This document shows positions 18,302-28,086 of a stretch of DNA of 64,000 bases, in pieces. The notes under the pieces are model-generated. The model worked only from the letters and a program-made list of their open reading frames with translations. It did not search any database and had not been told where the DNA came from. The DNA is from Legionella tucsonensis. GTDB lineage: Bacteria > Pseudomonadota > Gammaproteobacteria > Legionellales > Legionellaceae. Numbering within the stretch: the stretch's first letter is position 1; every line of letters begins with the position of its first letter. The stretch is taken from assembly GCF_001468035.1 (NCBI RefSeq), contig NZ_LNZA01000001.1:1013020-1077019 (forward strand), given 5' to 3'. The position numbers and the translations under genes are program-made.

Positions 18302-19576
18302 ATGCCTGATTTAAGCAAGAAGTTTACTGATCTTAAATTAAAGCAATTATATGGTCATGTACTAAGTCATTATCAAAATTGTGTTAATCGCGGCTTAGAT
18401 GTTAATGCTACGTACAATGAAATGTTTCTCGCGGTGCAATATTCTCTAGAATCACCATGGAGTCAAAGCCCACTCGCTAAATTGGCCCCAGCAGAGAAAT
18501 TAAAAGTATATGCCGCTTTTAATGCACTATTTAACGCGTTACCTTTGTATCAAGGAATGCAGCCTTCTCAGCAAAGTACATTTAATCCGTTAACGCCTCA
18601 GTTTAATCCAAAGGCTAAGTATGTGATTAATAGTTATAATTATTATGGTTATCAAGATCCAACGCTTCTTGATTGGTTAATTCTAAGTTCCATAATCAAC
18701 TCCCACAATCATTCATATCATCACCATGCGGGCACTGATTCCTGCTGCTGGCCTTCTAACCACCATGGCCATGATTCATCTTCAAGTGACGATTTGGCTA
18801 AATTGATGGCAGCCTTGCTTCTGATCCTTATGGCTTTGATTGCTGTCGTTTTAGCTTTTATTGCTTTGTATTATATGCTTAATGAATTTGCAAACAGCAT
18901 TGAGCGTTTTTGCTATGGTGAAGGCTGGCTAAAGGGCGCATTAATGTTCGCTACTTCTATTGGATTTGGTGCAGGTTCAGCTTTTTTAACGCTTAATTTT
19001 GGAGCTGCACCATTAATTGCTCTTGCGGTAGCAGCAGGGATTAACCCTGTTGGTGTAGTGATTGCTGGAGCTGTACTGCTTACTATCATTGGAGCAGGTA
19101 TTGGATGTTTTGCGATGAGTATGTTGTATGATACGCTTAATAAGTCAGTGAATAATGAGTCTATGGATCCATCAGACCCGGAACGATTTAGATTAACTGC
19201 CTCAGAAGAAGCTTTTTTGAGAGATGAGAAAGGTCTGGATCCCATAATCGTAAGATGCGCGATGGTTGCCTTGCGTGCGGAAATGGCAAAATTGTTAGGG
19301 AACGAGAAACCAATACCTTCCTTTTTCTCGCGTTATTTTAGTAAAGAGAATGAAAAGGTCCAGGAGCTATTAGAAAAATTACGACATTTACGTAAAGGGG
19401 ATATCAATATGGTTCAAGTAGGGGAGCTGAATTTTGATTGCAGACTCCCTCAAAGGGTATATATCCCAAGTTACTATAATCCGATTAATGATACACCATC
19501 TACATATTCTGACATTCCACCTCCATATTCTGGATCGTATACAAGAGTTTATCCTTCCGCCCCTGAATATGCGTAG
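18302..19576 (+). CDS. Legionella-type membrane protein with PPPY and PSAP tail motifs, function unknown
   Basis: I do not recognise a named family. The 424 residues divide into a soluble N-terminal third, a His/Ser-rich stretch (SHNHSYHHHAG, NHHGHDSSSSDD, about 134-164), a long hydrophobic helix (166-193), a Gly/Ala-rich hydrophobic region (211-277, probably two helices, with LAVAAGINPVGVVIAGAV) and a cytosolic-type C-terminus. The tail is rich in Pro and Tyr and contains PPPY at 406-409 and PSAP at 418-421. In eukaryotes these motifs bind NEDD4-type WW domains and Tsg101. The start ATG 18302 follows TATAGGAGTATCGCT. The gene stands alone and ends in a 20-bp hairpin. A secreted host-directed role is inference only. 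Confidence 0.8.
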   Translation: MPDLSKKFTDLKLKQLYGHVLSHYQNCVNRGLDVNATYNEMFLAVQYSLESPWSQSPLAKLAPAEKLKVYAAFNALFNALPLYQGMQPSQQSTFNPLTPQFNPKAKYVINSYNYYGYQDPTLLDWLILSSIINSHNHSYHHHAGTDSCCWPSNHHGHDSSSSDDLAKLMAALLLILMALIAVVLAFIALYYMLNEFANSIERFCYGEGWLKGALMFATSIGFGAGSAFLTLNFGAAPLIALAVAAGINPVGVVIAGAVLLTIIGAGIGCFAMSMLYDTLNKSVNNESMDPSDPERFRLTASEEAFLRDEKGLDPIIVRCAMVALRAEMAKLLGNEKPIPSFFSRYFSKENEKVQELLEKLRHLRKGDINMVQVGELNFDCRLPQRVYIPSYYNPINDTPSTYSDIPPPYSGSYTRVYPSAPEYA

Positions 19577-19623
19577 ATGATTTAAACCGAGTAAAGTATA
19601 ATTCTTTACTCGGTTTAAATCAT
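19577..19623. terminator. Bidirectional hairpin terminator between convergent genes
   Basis: This is a perfect 20-bp inverted repeat (19577-19596 and 19604-19623, arm ATGATTTAAACCGAGTAAAG) with a 7-base loop. It lies directly after the stop of the membrane protein and 26 bases before the stop of the convergent cytochrome gene. TGGTTTT follows on the plus side. Confidence 0.8.
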
Positions 19624-19649
19624 TGGTTTTCATAGCATTAGTGTTCAAA

Positions 19650-20195
19650 CTATTCAATAGAAGTAAAAGGAAACATGCGTTTTAATACATTATCTTTGCA
19701 AATGAAATGATGATATAAAGCTGCAAGGAAATGAATTCCTACCAGAATGAGGATTAAATAGGCAATCGCTTGATGCGTTGAAAACATAATACTACCTAAA
19801 TAATCATTCTTTGAGATAAGGCAAGGGAGAGTAAACCAACCAAAAAAGTTAATAGGTTTTCCACCAGCACATGTTAAAAGGTAGCCAACTATGGGCATGA
19901 GTATTATAAGAATAAAAAGAGTATGATGGACTGCTTTTGAAGTAATGTATTGCCATCGTGGCTGAGTTATTGATGGAAGTGGTTTGATACTTATAATATG
20001 CCAAATAAAAAATAAAATTCCGAGTAATAAAATAGTAAATCCTACTGATTTGTGCAGCATTATATAGAGTGCTGTGAGTGGTGAGTTATCGCTAAGAGAC
20101 CAGACAAAATAAAATTGGGCGATAATTAAAATAAAGATTAACCAATGCAATAATTTTGTCACACTGCCAAAACGCTTTAGTGTATTCCTCATCAT
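19650..20195 (-). CDS. Cytochrome b561 family protein
   Basis: This is a four-helix inner-membrane di-heme b protein of 181 residues. Hydrophobic segments lie near 14-32, 45-67, 88-110 and 139-162. Candidate heme ligands are His17 (KLLHWLIF), His48 (MLHKSVGF), His139 (STHQAIAY) and His153 (GIHFLAALYHH). The family moves electrons from quinol to acceptors such as superoxide in CybB. The direct role here is not known. The start is ATG 20195, with GGAGAAAG 5-12 bases upstream. ATG 20192 is an in-frame alternative. It is convergent with the upstream membrane protein gene. Confidence 0.9.
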   Translation of the reverse strand: MMRNTLKRFGSVTKLLHWLIFILIIAQFYFVWSLSDNSPLTALYIMLHKSVGFTILLLGILFFIWHIISIKPLPSITQPRWQYITSKAVHHTLFILIILMPIVGYLLTCAGGKPINFFGWFTLPCLISKNDYLGSIMFSTHQAIAYLILILVGIHFLAALYHHFICKDNVLKRMFPFTSIE

Positions 20196-20316
20196 AGAGC
20201 TTTCTCCATTAATTCCTATATAATGCTACTATATCAATGAGTTAAATAATATCAATAATGAAATTATTTGCTTTGATATTGAATTAAGAAGGTGATAAAG
20301 AGGTGGAGCAAGATTT

Positions 20317-20404
20317 TGGCGGAGAGACAGGGATTCGAACCCTGGGAAGGTTGCCCTTCAACGGTTTTCAAGACCGCCGCATTCGACCGCTCTGCCATCT
20401 CTCC
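20317..20404 (-). tRNA. tRNA-Ser (TGA)
   Basis: This is an 88-base class II tRNA on the minus strand. GGAGAGA pairs with TCTCTCC, followed by G and CCA. The anticodon loop CTTGAAA gives TGA, and there is a long variable arm (TTGAAGGGCAACCTTCC). Confidence 0.96.
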
Positions 20405-20621
20405 AGGCGAGAATACTATCCTAACAACCTTGGTTTTGCAAATATTTTTTTAATGTTCTAGACAATTACAAGTAATTTTTTTGATATTGTTTTTATTCTT
20501 TCCATTTTTCAAAAAAAGCAGAAGAATGTTCGCAAAATAAATAGTCCTAGGTATAATGTTCCAAATTTTTGTGGCTGTTGTTGCGGATACAACAGATATA
20601 TATATTAGATAGGTGTAGTTT

Positions 20622-21401
20622 ATGAAACGAATTCAAATGTTGTTCCTAGTAGGTCTTATCGTCTCTTTATCTGCATGTAAGACATGGTGGGGTAAAGACG
20701 ATGAAGATATTAATCCTTACAAAGGAATGACTGCCGAGCAACTTTATACGGAAGCTCAGAAAGATTTACGTAAAAAAGAATATGCAACAGCAATAAAACA
20801 TCTTGAAGCAATCGAAACAATGTATCCATTTAGTGATTATACTGAGCATTCACAGATGCAATTAATTTATGCTTATTATAAAAATGAAGACTATCCTTCG
20901 GCTGCCGCTTCTGCGGAACGATTTATCCATCTTTACCCAAGGGCTAAGAATGTTGATTATGCTTATTACATGCGTGGTATGGCTAATTTCCAACAAAGTC
21001 GCGGGGTTTTTGCAAAATTTTTACCTCTAGATGAATCATGGAGAGATCCTGGTACACAAACTCAGGCTTATTCTGATTTCGGTGTTCTGATTCAAAAGTT
21101 CCCTGAGAGTAAATATAAAGCAAATGCGCTACAGCGTATGGTGTATTTGCGAAATATGTTTGCCCAACATGAATTGAATGTTGCGACATTCTATTTTAAA
21201 CGCAAGATGTATGTTGCAGCAATTAATAGAGCGAGTTATGTAGTGAAAAACTACCCACAAGCTCCAAGCGCAAAACAGGCTTTAGTGGTTATGTATGATG
21301 CGAATATGGCGTTGGGTTTTAACCAAGCTGCTGAGGAAGCATTAGTGGTTTACAAAGCAACTTATCATACCTCTAAAATGCAACATATAGTATCTAACTA
21401 A
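20622..21401 (+). CDS. bamD: Outer membrane assembly lipoprotein BamD
   Basis: BamD is the essential lipoprotein of the BAM complex that folds beta-barrel proteins into the outer membrane. The protein has 259 residues. The lipobox is LSAC, with the lipidated Cys19. TPR-like helical repeats follow (AEQLYTEAQKDLRKKEYATA, YPFSDYTEHSQMQLIYAYYK, YAYYMRGMANFQQSRG). Length and repeats match the BamD/ComL family. The start ATG 20622 lies after GATAGGTGTAGTTT. The gene is monocistronic here and convergent with rdgC. Confidence 0.95.
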   Translation: MKRIQMLFLVGLIVSLSACKTWWGKDDEDINPYKGMTAEQLYTEAQKDLRKKEYATAIKHLEAIETMYPFSDYTEHSQMQLIYAYYKNEDYPSAAASAERFIHLYPRAKNVDYAYYMRGMANFQQSRGVFAKFLPLDESWRDPGTQTQAYSDFGVLIQKFPESKYKANALQRMVYLRNMFAQHELNVATFYFKRKMYVAAINRASYVVKNYPQAPSAKQALVVMYDANMALGFNQAAEEALVVYKATYHTSKMQHIVSN

Positions 21402-21618
21402 TCGGCCTAGAAGAATGCGTAACAGGTTATGGTGGATTTTTTACATTATTTGGATGTGCATTGCCTGGATGGAGTTCCGTAGGACCTGAACAGGGGTTTC
21501 ACGGCCTTACACCTAGGCTACAGGTGGCTCTGTGATTGGAGCGATTTTCCTCCAAAATGCACCCAATACAAACCTTCCTTGGTAGATGGTGACTTATTAC
21601 GAATAAAGCTTGAACGTC

Positions 21619-21648
21619 AACCTGGATAGAACTTATAATACCCAGGTT
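21619..21648. terminator. CCTGGGT-family hairpin between convergent bamD and rdgC
   Basis: The arms AACCTGG and CCAGGTT enclose 16 bases and are followed by TTATTGT. The position between convergent genes supports a bidirectional terminator role. The rest of 21402-21618 holds degraded pieces of similar palindromes (CCTGGATGGAGTTCC, ACACCTAGGCTACAGG) and no gene. Confidence 0.55.
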
Positions 21649-21665
21649 TTATTGTGTATAACCCT

Positions 21666-22583
21666 TTATATAACCTCCACTAACTTAGGTTCTTTTTCTT
21701 TTATTGCGAGTGCCGCTAAAAGATCATGAGTCAATTCGCGTAATTCTCCGGATAATAAAGTAAATGCTGCGTCGCGTTGTTGATATTCTTCATCAAGTTG
21801 TTTAATTTCGTTAAAGTCATCAAGAAGATAATCAAGACTTTTGAGCTTTTTGAATGCAAAGTCATGAGTTAGAGTAAGCTGAATTCTTTCTTTCCAGATT
21901 AAAGAAATTTCTGCGGTTGCCATACCTTGCGATAATAAAGTTAAAATTTCCTCTGCTGGTAGCTCATAACCTTTACAGTGCACTCGTTTTTTTTCATCAT
22001 CAAGAGAAAAAAGCAAACAATCAGACGCTAATTGAAAATGATTGGGGAGGGTATTGGGTGAATGAATCCACTCCGCAAAGCGTAAAGCCAGATTTTCTGT
22101 ATGTGTTAATGGTTCAATCGAAATACCTGCTACGGACTTACGCAAAAGAGAGGTGAGTTGTGATGCTTGATTATTACTGGAAGCATTAACGATAATTCTT
22201 TTGCTGGCACTATCAAGGATAGCGAGCATCCTTTTTTGGATACAAAATGATTTTGGCAATAATTCAAACTCAATATCTTCGGCCATTTGCGCTTTTTCTG
22301 CTCGTTTAACTGAGCGACCTTGTTGGGTTTCAAGTATTTGTACTTTTTCGGCAAGTATTTTGTTAACCACGCCCCGTGGGAGCAAACGCTCTTCCTTGCC
22401 CATACAAATCAGCGAGCTTCCTGCAACCTCCTGAACCATTTCATCTGCAAAAGCAGGAAGCCAGCCATAAACAAAGCGAGCATGAGGAGGACAAGGTTTT
22501 AGAATATTTTCAGCTAGAGATGCTGTTAAATCACAAGATTCATCCAGCTCATATTGATAGATCAGTGCATTGTTAAACCACAT
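21666..22583 (-). CDS. rdgC: Recombination-associated protein RdgC
   Basis: RdgC is a ring-shaped DNA-binding protein that restrains RecA-driven recombination on the nucleoid. The protein has 305 residues, the family length. It begins with the typical MWFNNALIYQYELDES and includes FVYGWLPAF, LLPRGVVNKILAEKV and the C-terminal GMATAEISLIWKERI. An AGGAG lies 8 bases upstream of ATG 22583. The gene follows kup after 15 bases on the same strand, so the two may share a transcript. Confidence 0.95.
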   Translation of the reverse strand: MWFNNALIYQYELDESCDLTASLAENILKPCPPHARFVYGWLPAFADEMVQEVAGSSLICMGKEERLLPRGVVNKILAEKVQILETQQGRSVKRAEKAQMAEDIEFELLPKSFCIQKRMLAILDSASKRIIVNASSNNQASQLTSLLRKSVAGISIEPLTHTENLALRFAEWIHSPNTLPNHFQLASDCLLFSLDDEKKRVHCKGYELPAEEILTLLSQGMATAEISLIWKERIQLTLTHDFAFKKLKSLDYLLDDFNEIKQLDEEYQQRDAAFTLLSGELRELTHDLLAALAIKEKEPKLVEVI

Positions 22584-22598
22584 AAAGAACTCCTGAGA

Positions 22599-24476
22599 TT
22601 ACATAATATAATAGGTACCGATTGCCATTGTTCTGTTGTACGGTAGTTTATAAAATTCGATATTTAAATTGGCGGAATAATTGCGTATCAGAAAGGAAAA
22701 CAACTTCTCTTGCCAATAAAAAGTTAATGTTTTTTTTGATTTTGACGCGGTAATATTAGGAATTTCTACCATATATGTAATGCGATCAACATTTAATTTA
22801 AAAGGAAAAAGATTTTTGTTAGAGGCTCGCTCCAAAGCTCTGGGTATAGAAATAGTTTCCATAAAACCATAATGCAGGGTGAGGTTGAACACTTTTTCAT
22901 GCAAACATGTAATTTCATAACGCTGGCTGTAATGTATGTGTGGGGTATTATCTACAACATAATTAAGAATAAGTACGCGTTCAGGAACTGCCCGACTTAA
23001 TTTAAGAAAATGCAGGAAACTGCCTCCGCTTTTATCATATACATCGGTGATAAAAACTGCTGTCAAATCGGTGAGTTGATTTAAACTTTTATATTCTAAT
23101 TGCTTGAGAATCTTAGAAATATCATCCTTATTCATATAATAATTTTCACGTAAGTATTCCAGGCCAAATCTCCAGGTATACATAATGGTAGCAATGAGTA
23201 AAGCAAAAATAACCGGAACCCAACCACCAGTCAAAAATTTATGTAAATTTGAACCAAGAAATGCTAAGTCTACGATAAGAAAAAAGCCAAATATAAACAT
23301 GACCGTATATTTTGACCATCTCCAAATTGATATTGCAGCATAGGCAACCATCACATCAATGAGAAGCATGTCTGCATTCACAGCAATTCCGTATGCGTGA
23401 GCAAGTCTATCTGAAGTTTGGAAGGCAATACAAAAAGTTAATGTACCAATAAACAAGATAAAGTTAATTTGCGGTACATAAATTTGCCCGGAAAACTCCT
23501 TGGATGTTTGTACTATAGGTATACGAGGACATAAGCTGAGCAAAACCGCTTGCTTTGTCAAAGAAAACGTAGCTGTAATTACAGCTTGTGAGGCAATTAT
23601 CGTGGCAATCGTAGCAAGAGCAATCAAAGGAATATAAAACCATTCAGGTGCAATCATGTAAAAGGGATTGCTGATTGCATCGGGATTTAAAAGTAAGTTC
23701 GCTCCTTGACCAAAATAATTTAATATCAGACAAGGAAGAACAACTGCAAACCAACCAGCACGTATAGGATTTTTCCCAAAATGTCCTATATCTGCATAAA
23801 GTGCTTCACCTCCGGTGACAACAAGAAAAATGCCGCCTAATAACAAATATCCTTTTAATCCTGTATCACGCATCAGATCGAATGCGTAATAAGGATTGAC
23901 TGCAGTAAGCACGATAGGGTTTTTAGCAATTTGTATGATGCCAAGAATTGCAATAGTAAGGAACCAAATCAATATAATTGGTCCAAATAGATTTCCTATG
24001 CTTCCAGTTCCACTTGCTTGTAATGTGAAAAGAAGAAGCAGAATAATTACAGCTATAGGCAGAATAAAGGGCGTAAATGCATGCGAAAGAGTACTAAGAC
24101 CTTCTACGGCACTGATTACAGATATAGCTGGCGTCAGCATTCCGTCACCTAAGAGTAATCCAGCTCCAAAAATTGCAATGATATAAAATAAAGGCGTGTA
24201 TTTAGTACTTTTATACTTCATTAGTGCCAAAAGAGCGAGAATTCCTCCTTCACCATCGTTATCTGCCCGCAAAATCAAAATTAAGTATTTGAGTGAAATA
24301 ATAAGAATCAAACACCAGAAAATAAGTGACAGTACCCCTAAAATATGTAATTGAGTAATAGGGATATTATCCAATGTTACTTTTAAGGCGTATAGGGGGC
24401 TTGTACCAATATCCCCAAATACAACGCCTAATGCTCCTAAAGTGAGGCCATAAGAGAACTTTTGTGTATTTTCCAT
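22599..24476 (-). CDS. kup: Low-affinity potassium uptake protein Kup
   Basis: Kup (TrkD) is a proton-coupled potassium importer in the inner membrane, useful at low pH. The protein has 625 residues with about 12 hydrophobic segments in the first 430. The signature GVVFGDIGTSPLYALK lies near residue 17, and GEGGILALLAL and GDGMLTPAISVISAVEG follow. The soluble C-terminal domain ends with MAIGTYYIM. The start ATG 24476 is divergent from the rRNA methyltransferase gene across 206 bases. Legionella genomes often carry several kup copies, and no second one is in this window. Confidence 0.96.
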   Translation of the reverse strand: MENTQKFSYGLTLGALGVVFGDIGTSPLYALKVTLDNIPITQLHILGVLSLIFWCLILIISLKYLILILRADNDGEGGILALLALMKYKSTKYTPLFYIIAIFGAGLLLGDGMLTPAISVISAVEGLSTLSHAFTPFILPIAVIILLLLFTLQASGTGSIGNLFGPIILIWFLTIAILGIIQIAKNPIVLTAVNPYYAFDLMRDTGLKGYLLLGGIFLVVTGGEALYADIGHFGKNPIRAGWFAVVLPCLILNYFGQGANLLLNPDAISNPFYMIAPEWFYIPLIALATIATIIASQAVITATFSLTKQAVLLSLCPRIPIVQTSKEFSGQIYVPQINFILFIGTLTFCIAFQTSDRLAHAYGIAVNADMLLIDVMVAYAAISIWRWSKYTVMFIFGFFLIVDLAFLGSNLHKFLTGGWVPVIFALLIATIMYTWRFGLEYLRENYYMNKDDISKILKQLEYKSLNQLTDLTAVFITDVYDKSGGSFLHFLKLSRAVPERVLILNYVVDNTPHIHYSQRYEITCLHEKVFNLTLHYGFMETISIPRALERASNKNLFPFKLNVDRITYMVEIPNITASKSKKTLTFYWQEKLFSFLIRNYSANLNIEFYKLPYNRTMAIGTYYIM

Positions 24477-24682
24477 ATCTATTACCAGAATACGTTGCTA
24501 AATGTAATAGCAAAAAGGGAGATAAAGAGTTTTTTCATATTTGTTATACTGTTCCTAACTTTTATTTTTCCACCAGTTTATTGGGGGGAACTGCTTTCTT
24601 AGGTTTTACAAAATTATGAACTATTGCAGGTCTAGCGTTCTTTGTGTAGATTAGCCGATTTTTGTTCTTTGGGAAATAGAAA

Positions 24683-25855
24683 ATGAATGCAAAAGTTATT
24701 TTGCTTGCAGCAAAACAAAATACTGTACTACGTGGTCATCCGTGGATATTCCCTAAGGCTATTGCAAAAACTCATGGAAAATTAGTTACAGGATATTTGA
24801 TTGATATTTATAATGCAGACGAAGAGCTTATTGGTGTAGGTGTTTATAATGAGCACTCTCTTTATAGAGTTAGGGTCTTGGCTCTTGCTAATGAATCCAT
24901 CGATATCAGTAACTTACATACCTTGATTACACATCGATTATTCCAAGCAAAGCAAGTAAGGGAATGTTTAAATCTGCCTAATGAGGAAACTACTGCTTAT
25001 CGATTGTTTAATAGCGAAGCAGATGGACTTTCTGGTTTAACAATTGATCGGTTTAATCAAACTTGCGTTGTTGCAAGCTCCGCTTATTGGGTTGAGCTCA
25101 ATCGAAAAATTATCATCCAAATATTACAAAATTTATTTCCTCAAGATCAAATTCTATGGATATCGCAAAGTAAACCCTTGAGTCAAGATGGCTGGAAACA
25201 TATTATCCTACAAGAGCAACATTATAAAACTCAGGCTCTTGAGGCAGGGGTTATTTACGAGGTTGAATTTGCTCAGGCACAGAAAACAGGCTTGTTTCTT
25301 GACCAACGAGAGAACCACCAACGTATTGCCCAGTTATCCAAAGGAAAGAGCGTATTAGATCTTTATTGTTATAGTGGTGGCTTTGCATTACATGCTGCTA
25401 AAGCAGGGGCCTTAAAGGTGACAGCGGTGGACAGCTCTACTCAAGCAATAACTCAAGCTAAAAAAAATGCGGCATTAAATGATGTGCATCAAATTGAATT
25501 TATCGAGGCTGATGCACGTGAATATTTAAGAAAAGCAGGGAATTATGAGCTCGTTGTCCTCGATCCTCCTAAGTTGGTTCCATCAAAGCAACATGTTGAG
25601 CGTGCTAAAAACTATTATCGGTTTTTACACCGCGAGGTATTTAAGTACATGAAATCAGGTTCCTTATTAATGACGTGTAATTGTTCTTCAGCGCTTTCAT
25701 CTCAGGAGTTTTGTTCTTTGGTTAGTCTTCAAGCTGGAGCAGTAGGGAAACAAGCACGTATTTTAGGTATTTATGGCCCAGCAAGTTGTCATCCTACATT
25801 AACCGCTTTTCCAGAAGGAAATTATCTTACTGCGATTTTATTGGCAGTTGTATAA
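24683..25855 (+). CDS. rlmI: Class I SAM-dependent 23S rRNA (cytosine-5) methyltransferase, RlmI-like
   Basis: The 390 residues match the RlmI/YccW family: an N-terminal PUA domain (about 3-75, GHPWIFPKAIAKTHGKLVTG), a middle EEHEH-type domain, and a Rossmann methyltransferase domain. The SAM motif is VLDLYCYSGGFALHAAKAGA, the acidic motif is VTAVDSS, motif IV is ELVVLDPPKLV, and the probable catalytic Cys is in MTCNCSSAL. RlmI methylates C1962 of 23S rRNA in E. coli. The same target here is inferred from family, and RlmK or RlmL relatives cannot be excluded. ATG 24683 follows GGGAAATAGAAA. Confidence 0.85.
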   Translation: MNAKVILLAAKQNTVLRGHPWIFPKAIAKTHGKLVTGYLIDIYNADEELIGVGVYNEHSLYRVRVLALANESIDISNLHTLITHRLFQAKQVRECLNLPNEETTAYRLFNSEADGLSGLTIDRFNQTCVVASSAYWVELNRKIIIQILQNLFPQDQILWISQSKPLSQDGWKHIILQEQHYKTQALEAGVIYEVEFAQAQKTGLFLDQRENHQRIAQLSKGKSVLDLYCYSGGFALHAAKAGALKVTAVDSSTQAITQAKKNAALNDVHQIEFIEADAREYLRKAGNYELVVLDPPKLVPSKQHVERAKNYYRFLHREVFKYMKSGSLLMTCNCSSALSSQEFCSLVSLQAGAVGKQARILGIYGPASCHPTLTAFPEGNYLTAILLAVV

Positions 25856-25867
25856 TAGATTTCAATG

Positions 25868-25900
25868 TAGCCTGGGCGTGCTGTGCTGCACCCAGGGCTA
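25868..25900. repeat. CCTGGGT-family inverted repeat between convergent rlmI and hisIE
   Basis: TAGCCTGGG at 25868-25876 faces CCCAGGGCTA at 25891-25900 (one bulged G). The loop is CGTGCTGTGCTGCA. It may act as a bidirectional stop between the two convergent genes. Confidence 0.6.
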
Positions 25901-25929
25901 AACTGAATAACCGTTTTGTTATTTTATAT

Positions 25930-26553
25930 TTAGGTATGAACCGATCTATCTCTGTCTTGTAAGCATTGCAATACATCATAAAAACTCAGCCCACATGCTT
26001 TTAATAAAACAAACAGGTGAAAGACCAAATCCGCGCACTCATTGACTAATTCTTCACGGTTGTTATTTACTGCAGCAATTACTGCTTCAATGGCTTCTTC
26101 ACCTACTTTTTGAGCGCAGCGAGAGAGCCCGGATTCGAATAGTTGTGCTGTATAACTGTTTTCATTTTTTGATTCTGCACGCTCATGAATCAGTTCGATC
26201 AATTCATGTATAAAACCAAGATTTGTATTATGTTCAGGCTGAAAGCAACTCGTGTATCCTAAATGACAAGCGGGTCCTTTAGGCAAAACCTGAATTAAAA
26301 GGCTGTCGCTGTCACAATCTACACTGATATGCTGTACGGACATGCTGTTACCAGAGCTTTCTCCTTTACGCCATAAGCGCTTTCGATTTCGACTGTAGAG
26401 ATTCAATTGACCTGTAGTAAGTGTTGCGATCAATGACTCCTGGTTCATATAACCTAACATGAGGACATTACCATTTTCAGCATTTTGGATAATGGCTGGT
26501 AATAAACCATTCATTTTTTTCCAATCCAAAGAATTAATTTCCATATGAATCAT
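25930..26553 (-). CDS. hisI: Bifunctional phosphoribosyl-AMP cyclohydrolase / phosphoribosyl-ATP pyrophosphatase
   Basis: This enzyme (HisIE) carries out steps 2 and 3 of histidine synthesis. It has 207 residues. The N-terminal cyclohydrolase half (1-115) has [16 protein letters not shown] and the metal-site block [22 protein letters not shown]. The C-terminal pyrophosphatase half has the MazG-like block [20 protein letters not shown] and [13 protein letters not shown]. It overlaps hisF by 4 bases (ATGA), so it is translationally coupled. It is the last gene of the operon. Confidence 0.97.
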   Translation of the reverse strand: MIHMEINSLDWKKMNGLLPAIIQNAENGNVLMLGYMNQESLIATLTTGQLNLYSRNRKRLWRKGESSGNSMSVQHISVDCDSDSLLIQVLPKGPACHLGYTSCFQPEHNTNLGFIHELIELIHERAESKNENSYTAQLFESGLSRCAQKVGEEAIEAVIAAVNNNREELVNECADLVFHLFVLLKACGLSFYDVLQCLQDRDRSVHT

Positions 26554-27317
26554 AATCGTACCTCAATTTTTTGTTTTTTAAGTGCTAATTTAATTTCGTG
26601 TATCGACAAAATTTTGTTATGAAAAATGCTGGCAGCTAAAGCTCCATCTACTTGAGATTCAAGGAATACTTTAGTAAAGTCATCCAGCGACCCGGCGCCT
26701 CCTGACGCAATTAATGGCACCTGACATAAAGGCCGCACCTGCTTCAATTGATACAAATCATACCCTGTACGTACGCCATCTGATTGCATACAGTTTAGTA
26801 CAATTTCTCCTGCACCTCTGTCTTGTACTTCTCTGATCCATTCTCTAGTTTTACGTTTGGAGTTAAGGACTTTCTTTTCATCTCCGGTGTATTGATAGAC
26901 ATAATAATCATTATCTATCCATTGACTATCTATTCCTATTACAATACATTGACTTCCAAAATTCCGGCTTAGTTCATTAATCAAGTTAGGATCTTCTAAT
27001 GCCGGGCTATTAATGGATAGTTTATCGGCTCCAGAATTTAAAATAGATTTTGCCTGAGCAAGTGAGCGAATTCCACCGGCTACAGTGAAAGGAATATTAA
27101 TTATTTCTGCAACTTGACGGATCCAATCTGGGCAAACGGAACGCTGTTCAGAACTTGCGGTAATATCATAAAATACTAACTCATCTGCACCTGCTGCAGA
27201 ATAATCTGCGGCAAGTCCGAGAATGTTGCCAACAACACGATGATTACGAAATTTAACGCCTTTGACTACTTGATTATCGCGTACATCAAGACATGGAATA
27301 ATTCGTTTGGTTAACAT
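26550..27317 (-). CDS. hisF: Imidazole glycerol phosphate synthase, cyclase subunit
   Basis: HisF takes ammonia from HisH and converts PRFAR to imidazole glycerol phosphate and AICAR. It has 255 residues with a TIM barrel. The catalytic aspartates are visible in [15 protein letters not shown] (Asp11) and IVIGIDSQW. The C-terminal phosphate loops are [12 protein letters not shown] and [13 protein letters not shown] 36-base gap separates it from hisA upstream. Confidence 0.97.
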   Translation of the reverse strand: MLTKRIIPCLDVRDNQVVKGVKFRNHRVVGNILGLAADYSAAGADELVFYDITASSEQRSVCPDWIRQVAEIINIPFTVAGGIRSLAQAKSILNSGADKLSINSPALEDPNLINELSRNFGSQCIVIGIDSQWIDNDYYVYQYTGDEKKVLNSKRKTREWIREVQDRGAGEIVLNCMQSDGVRTGYDLYQLKQVRPLCQVPLIASGGAGSLDDFTKVFLESQVDGALAASIFHNKILSIHEIKLALKKQKIEVRL

Positions 27318-27353
27318 AATTTATACTCAAATTAATAAGATAGACCACGCAAA

Positions 27354-28073
27354 CTATGATAACATTGTGCTTAGGTCAAAAGTACCTTGGTAAAGGGTTA
27401 ATCCCAAGATTGCTGCAGTAACTCCCAAGGTGTCCAGTCGATTAATATCATCCGCATTACGGATACCTCCTGAAGCTTGCCATTCAATTTGAGGAAAACG
27501 TTCTATTGCTTCCTCATAAAGTTCAAAATTTGGTCCTTGCATCATTCCATCACAAGCAATATCAGTACAAAGTATTTGTTTAATTCCTAATTGCAGATAA
27601 TGAGAAACAACATTCCATAAATTATTATTTGTTGTTGTTTGCCAACCATGAATAGCAGGGATAGGTATCTTGTTTTTCATGCGAATATCTAAAGCCAGGA
27701 TAATGTGTTGTGGATTGATTTCCTTAATAATGAGCGCAGTCAGTTCTGGGTTGGTAATGGCAATACTACCTAAAACCAGATTGGATATCCCTGCTGAACA
27801 ACATAGCATTGCCTGCTCTAAAGAGCGAATTCCTCCGCCAGCTTGCACCGAGATCCCGGTGTTTTGCATGGAACAGATTAAGGACAGTTGTTGCATTGCT
27901 CCTGTTTGAGCACCATCTAAATCAACTACATGCAAACGCTTTGCTCCTAATTGGGCGAAGTAGCCTGCACGTTCTACTGGTAACGTATCGAATTGAGTGA
28001 CTTGGTCAAATTGTCCTTGCCGTAAACGCACACAACGACCTGCTTGAATATCAATTGCAGGGATAATGATCAT
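27354..28073 (-). CDS. hisA: Phosphoribosylformimino-5-aminoimidazole carboxamide ribotide isomerase
   Basis: HisA opens the ribose of ProFAR to give PRFAR. It has 239 residues and a TIM barrel. The catalytic Asp is in IIPAIDIQAGRCVRLRQG, and the second Asp is in IILALDIRMKN. Phosphate loops are VQAGGGIRSLEQA and EWQASGGIRNADD. It is separated from hisH by a 162-base gap that holds a long palindromic element, the only break in an otherwise tight operon. Confidence 0.96.
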   Translation of the reverse strand: MIIIPAIDIQAGRCVRLRQGQFDQVTQFDTLPVERAGYFAQLGAKRLHVVDLDGAQTGAMQQLSLICSMQNTGISVQAGGGIRSLEQAMLCCSAGISNLVLGSIAITNPELTALIIKEINPQHIILALDIRMKNKIPIPAIHGWQTTTNNNLWNVVSHYLQLGIKQILCTDIACDGMMQGPNFELYEEAIERFPQIEWQASGGIRNADDINRLDTLGVTAAILGLTLYQGTFDLSTMLS

Positions 28074-28086
28074 ACAGCCTCCACAT

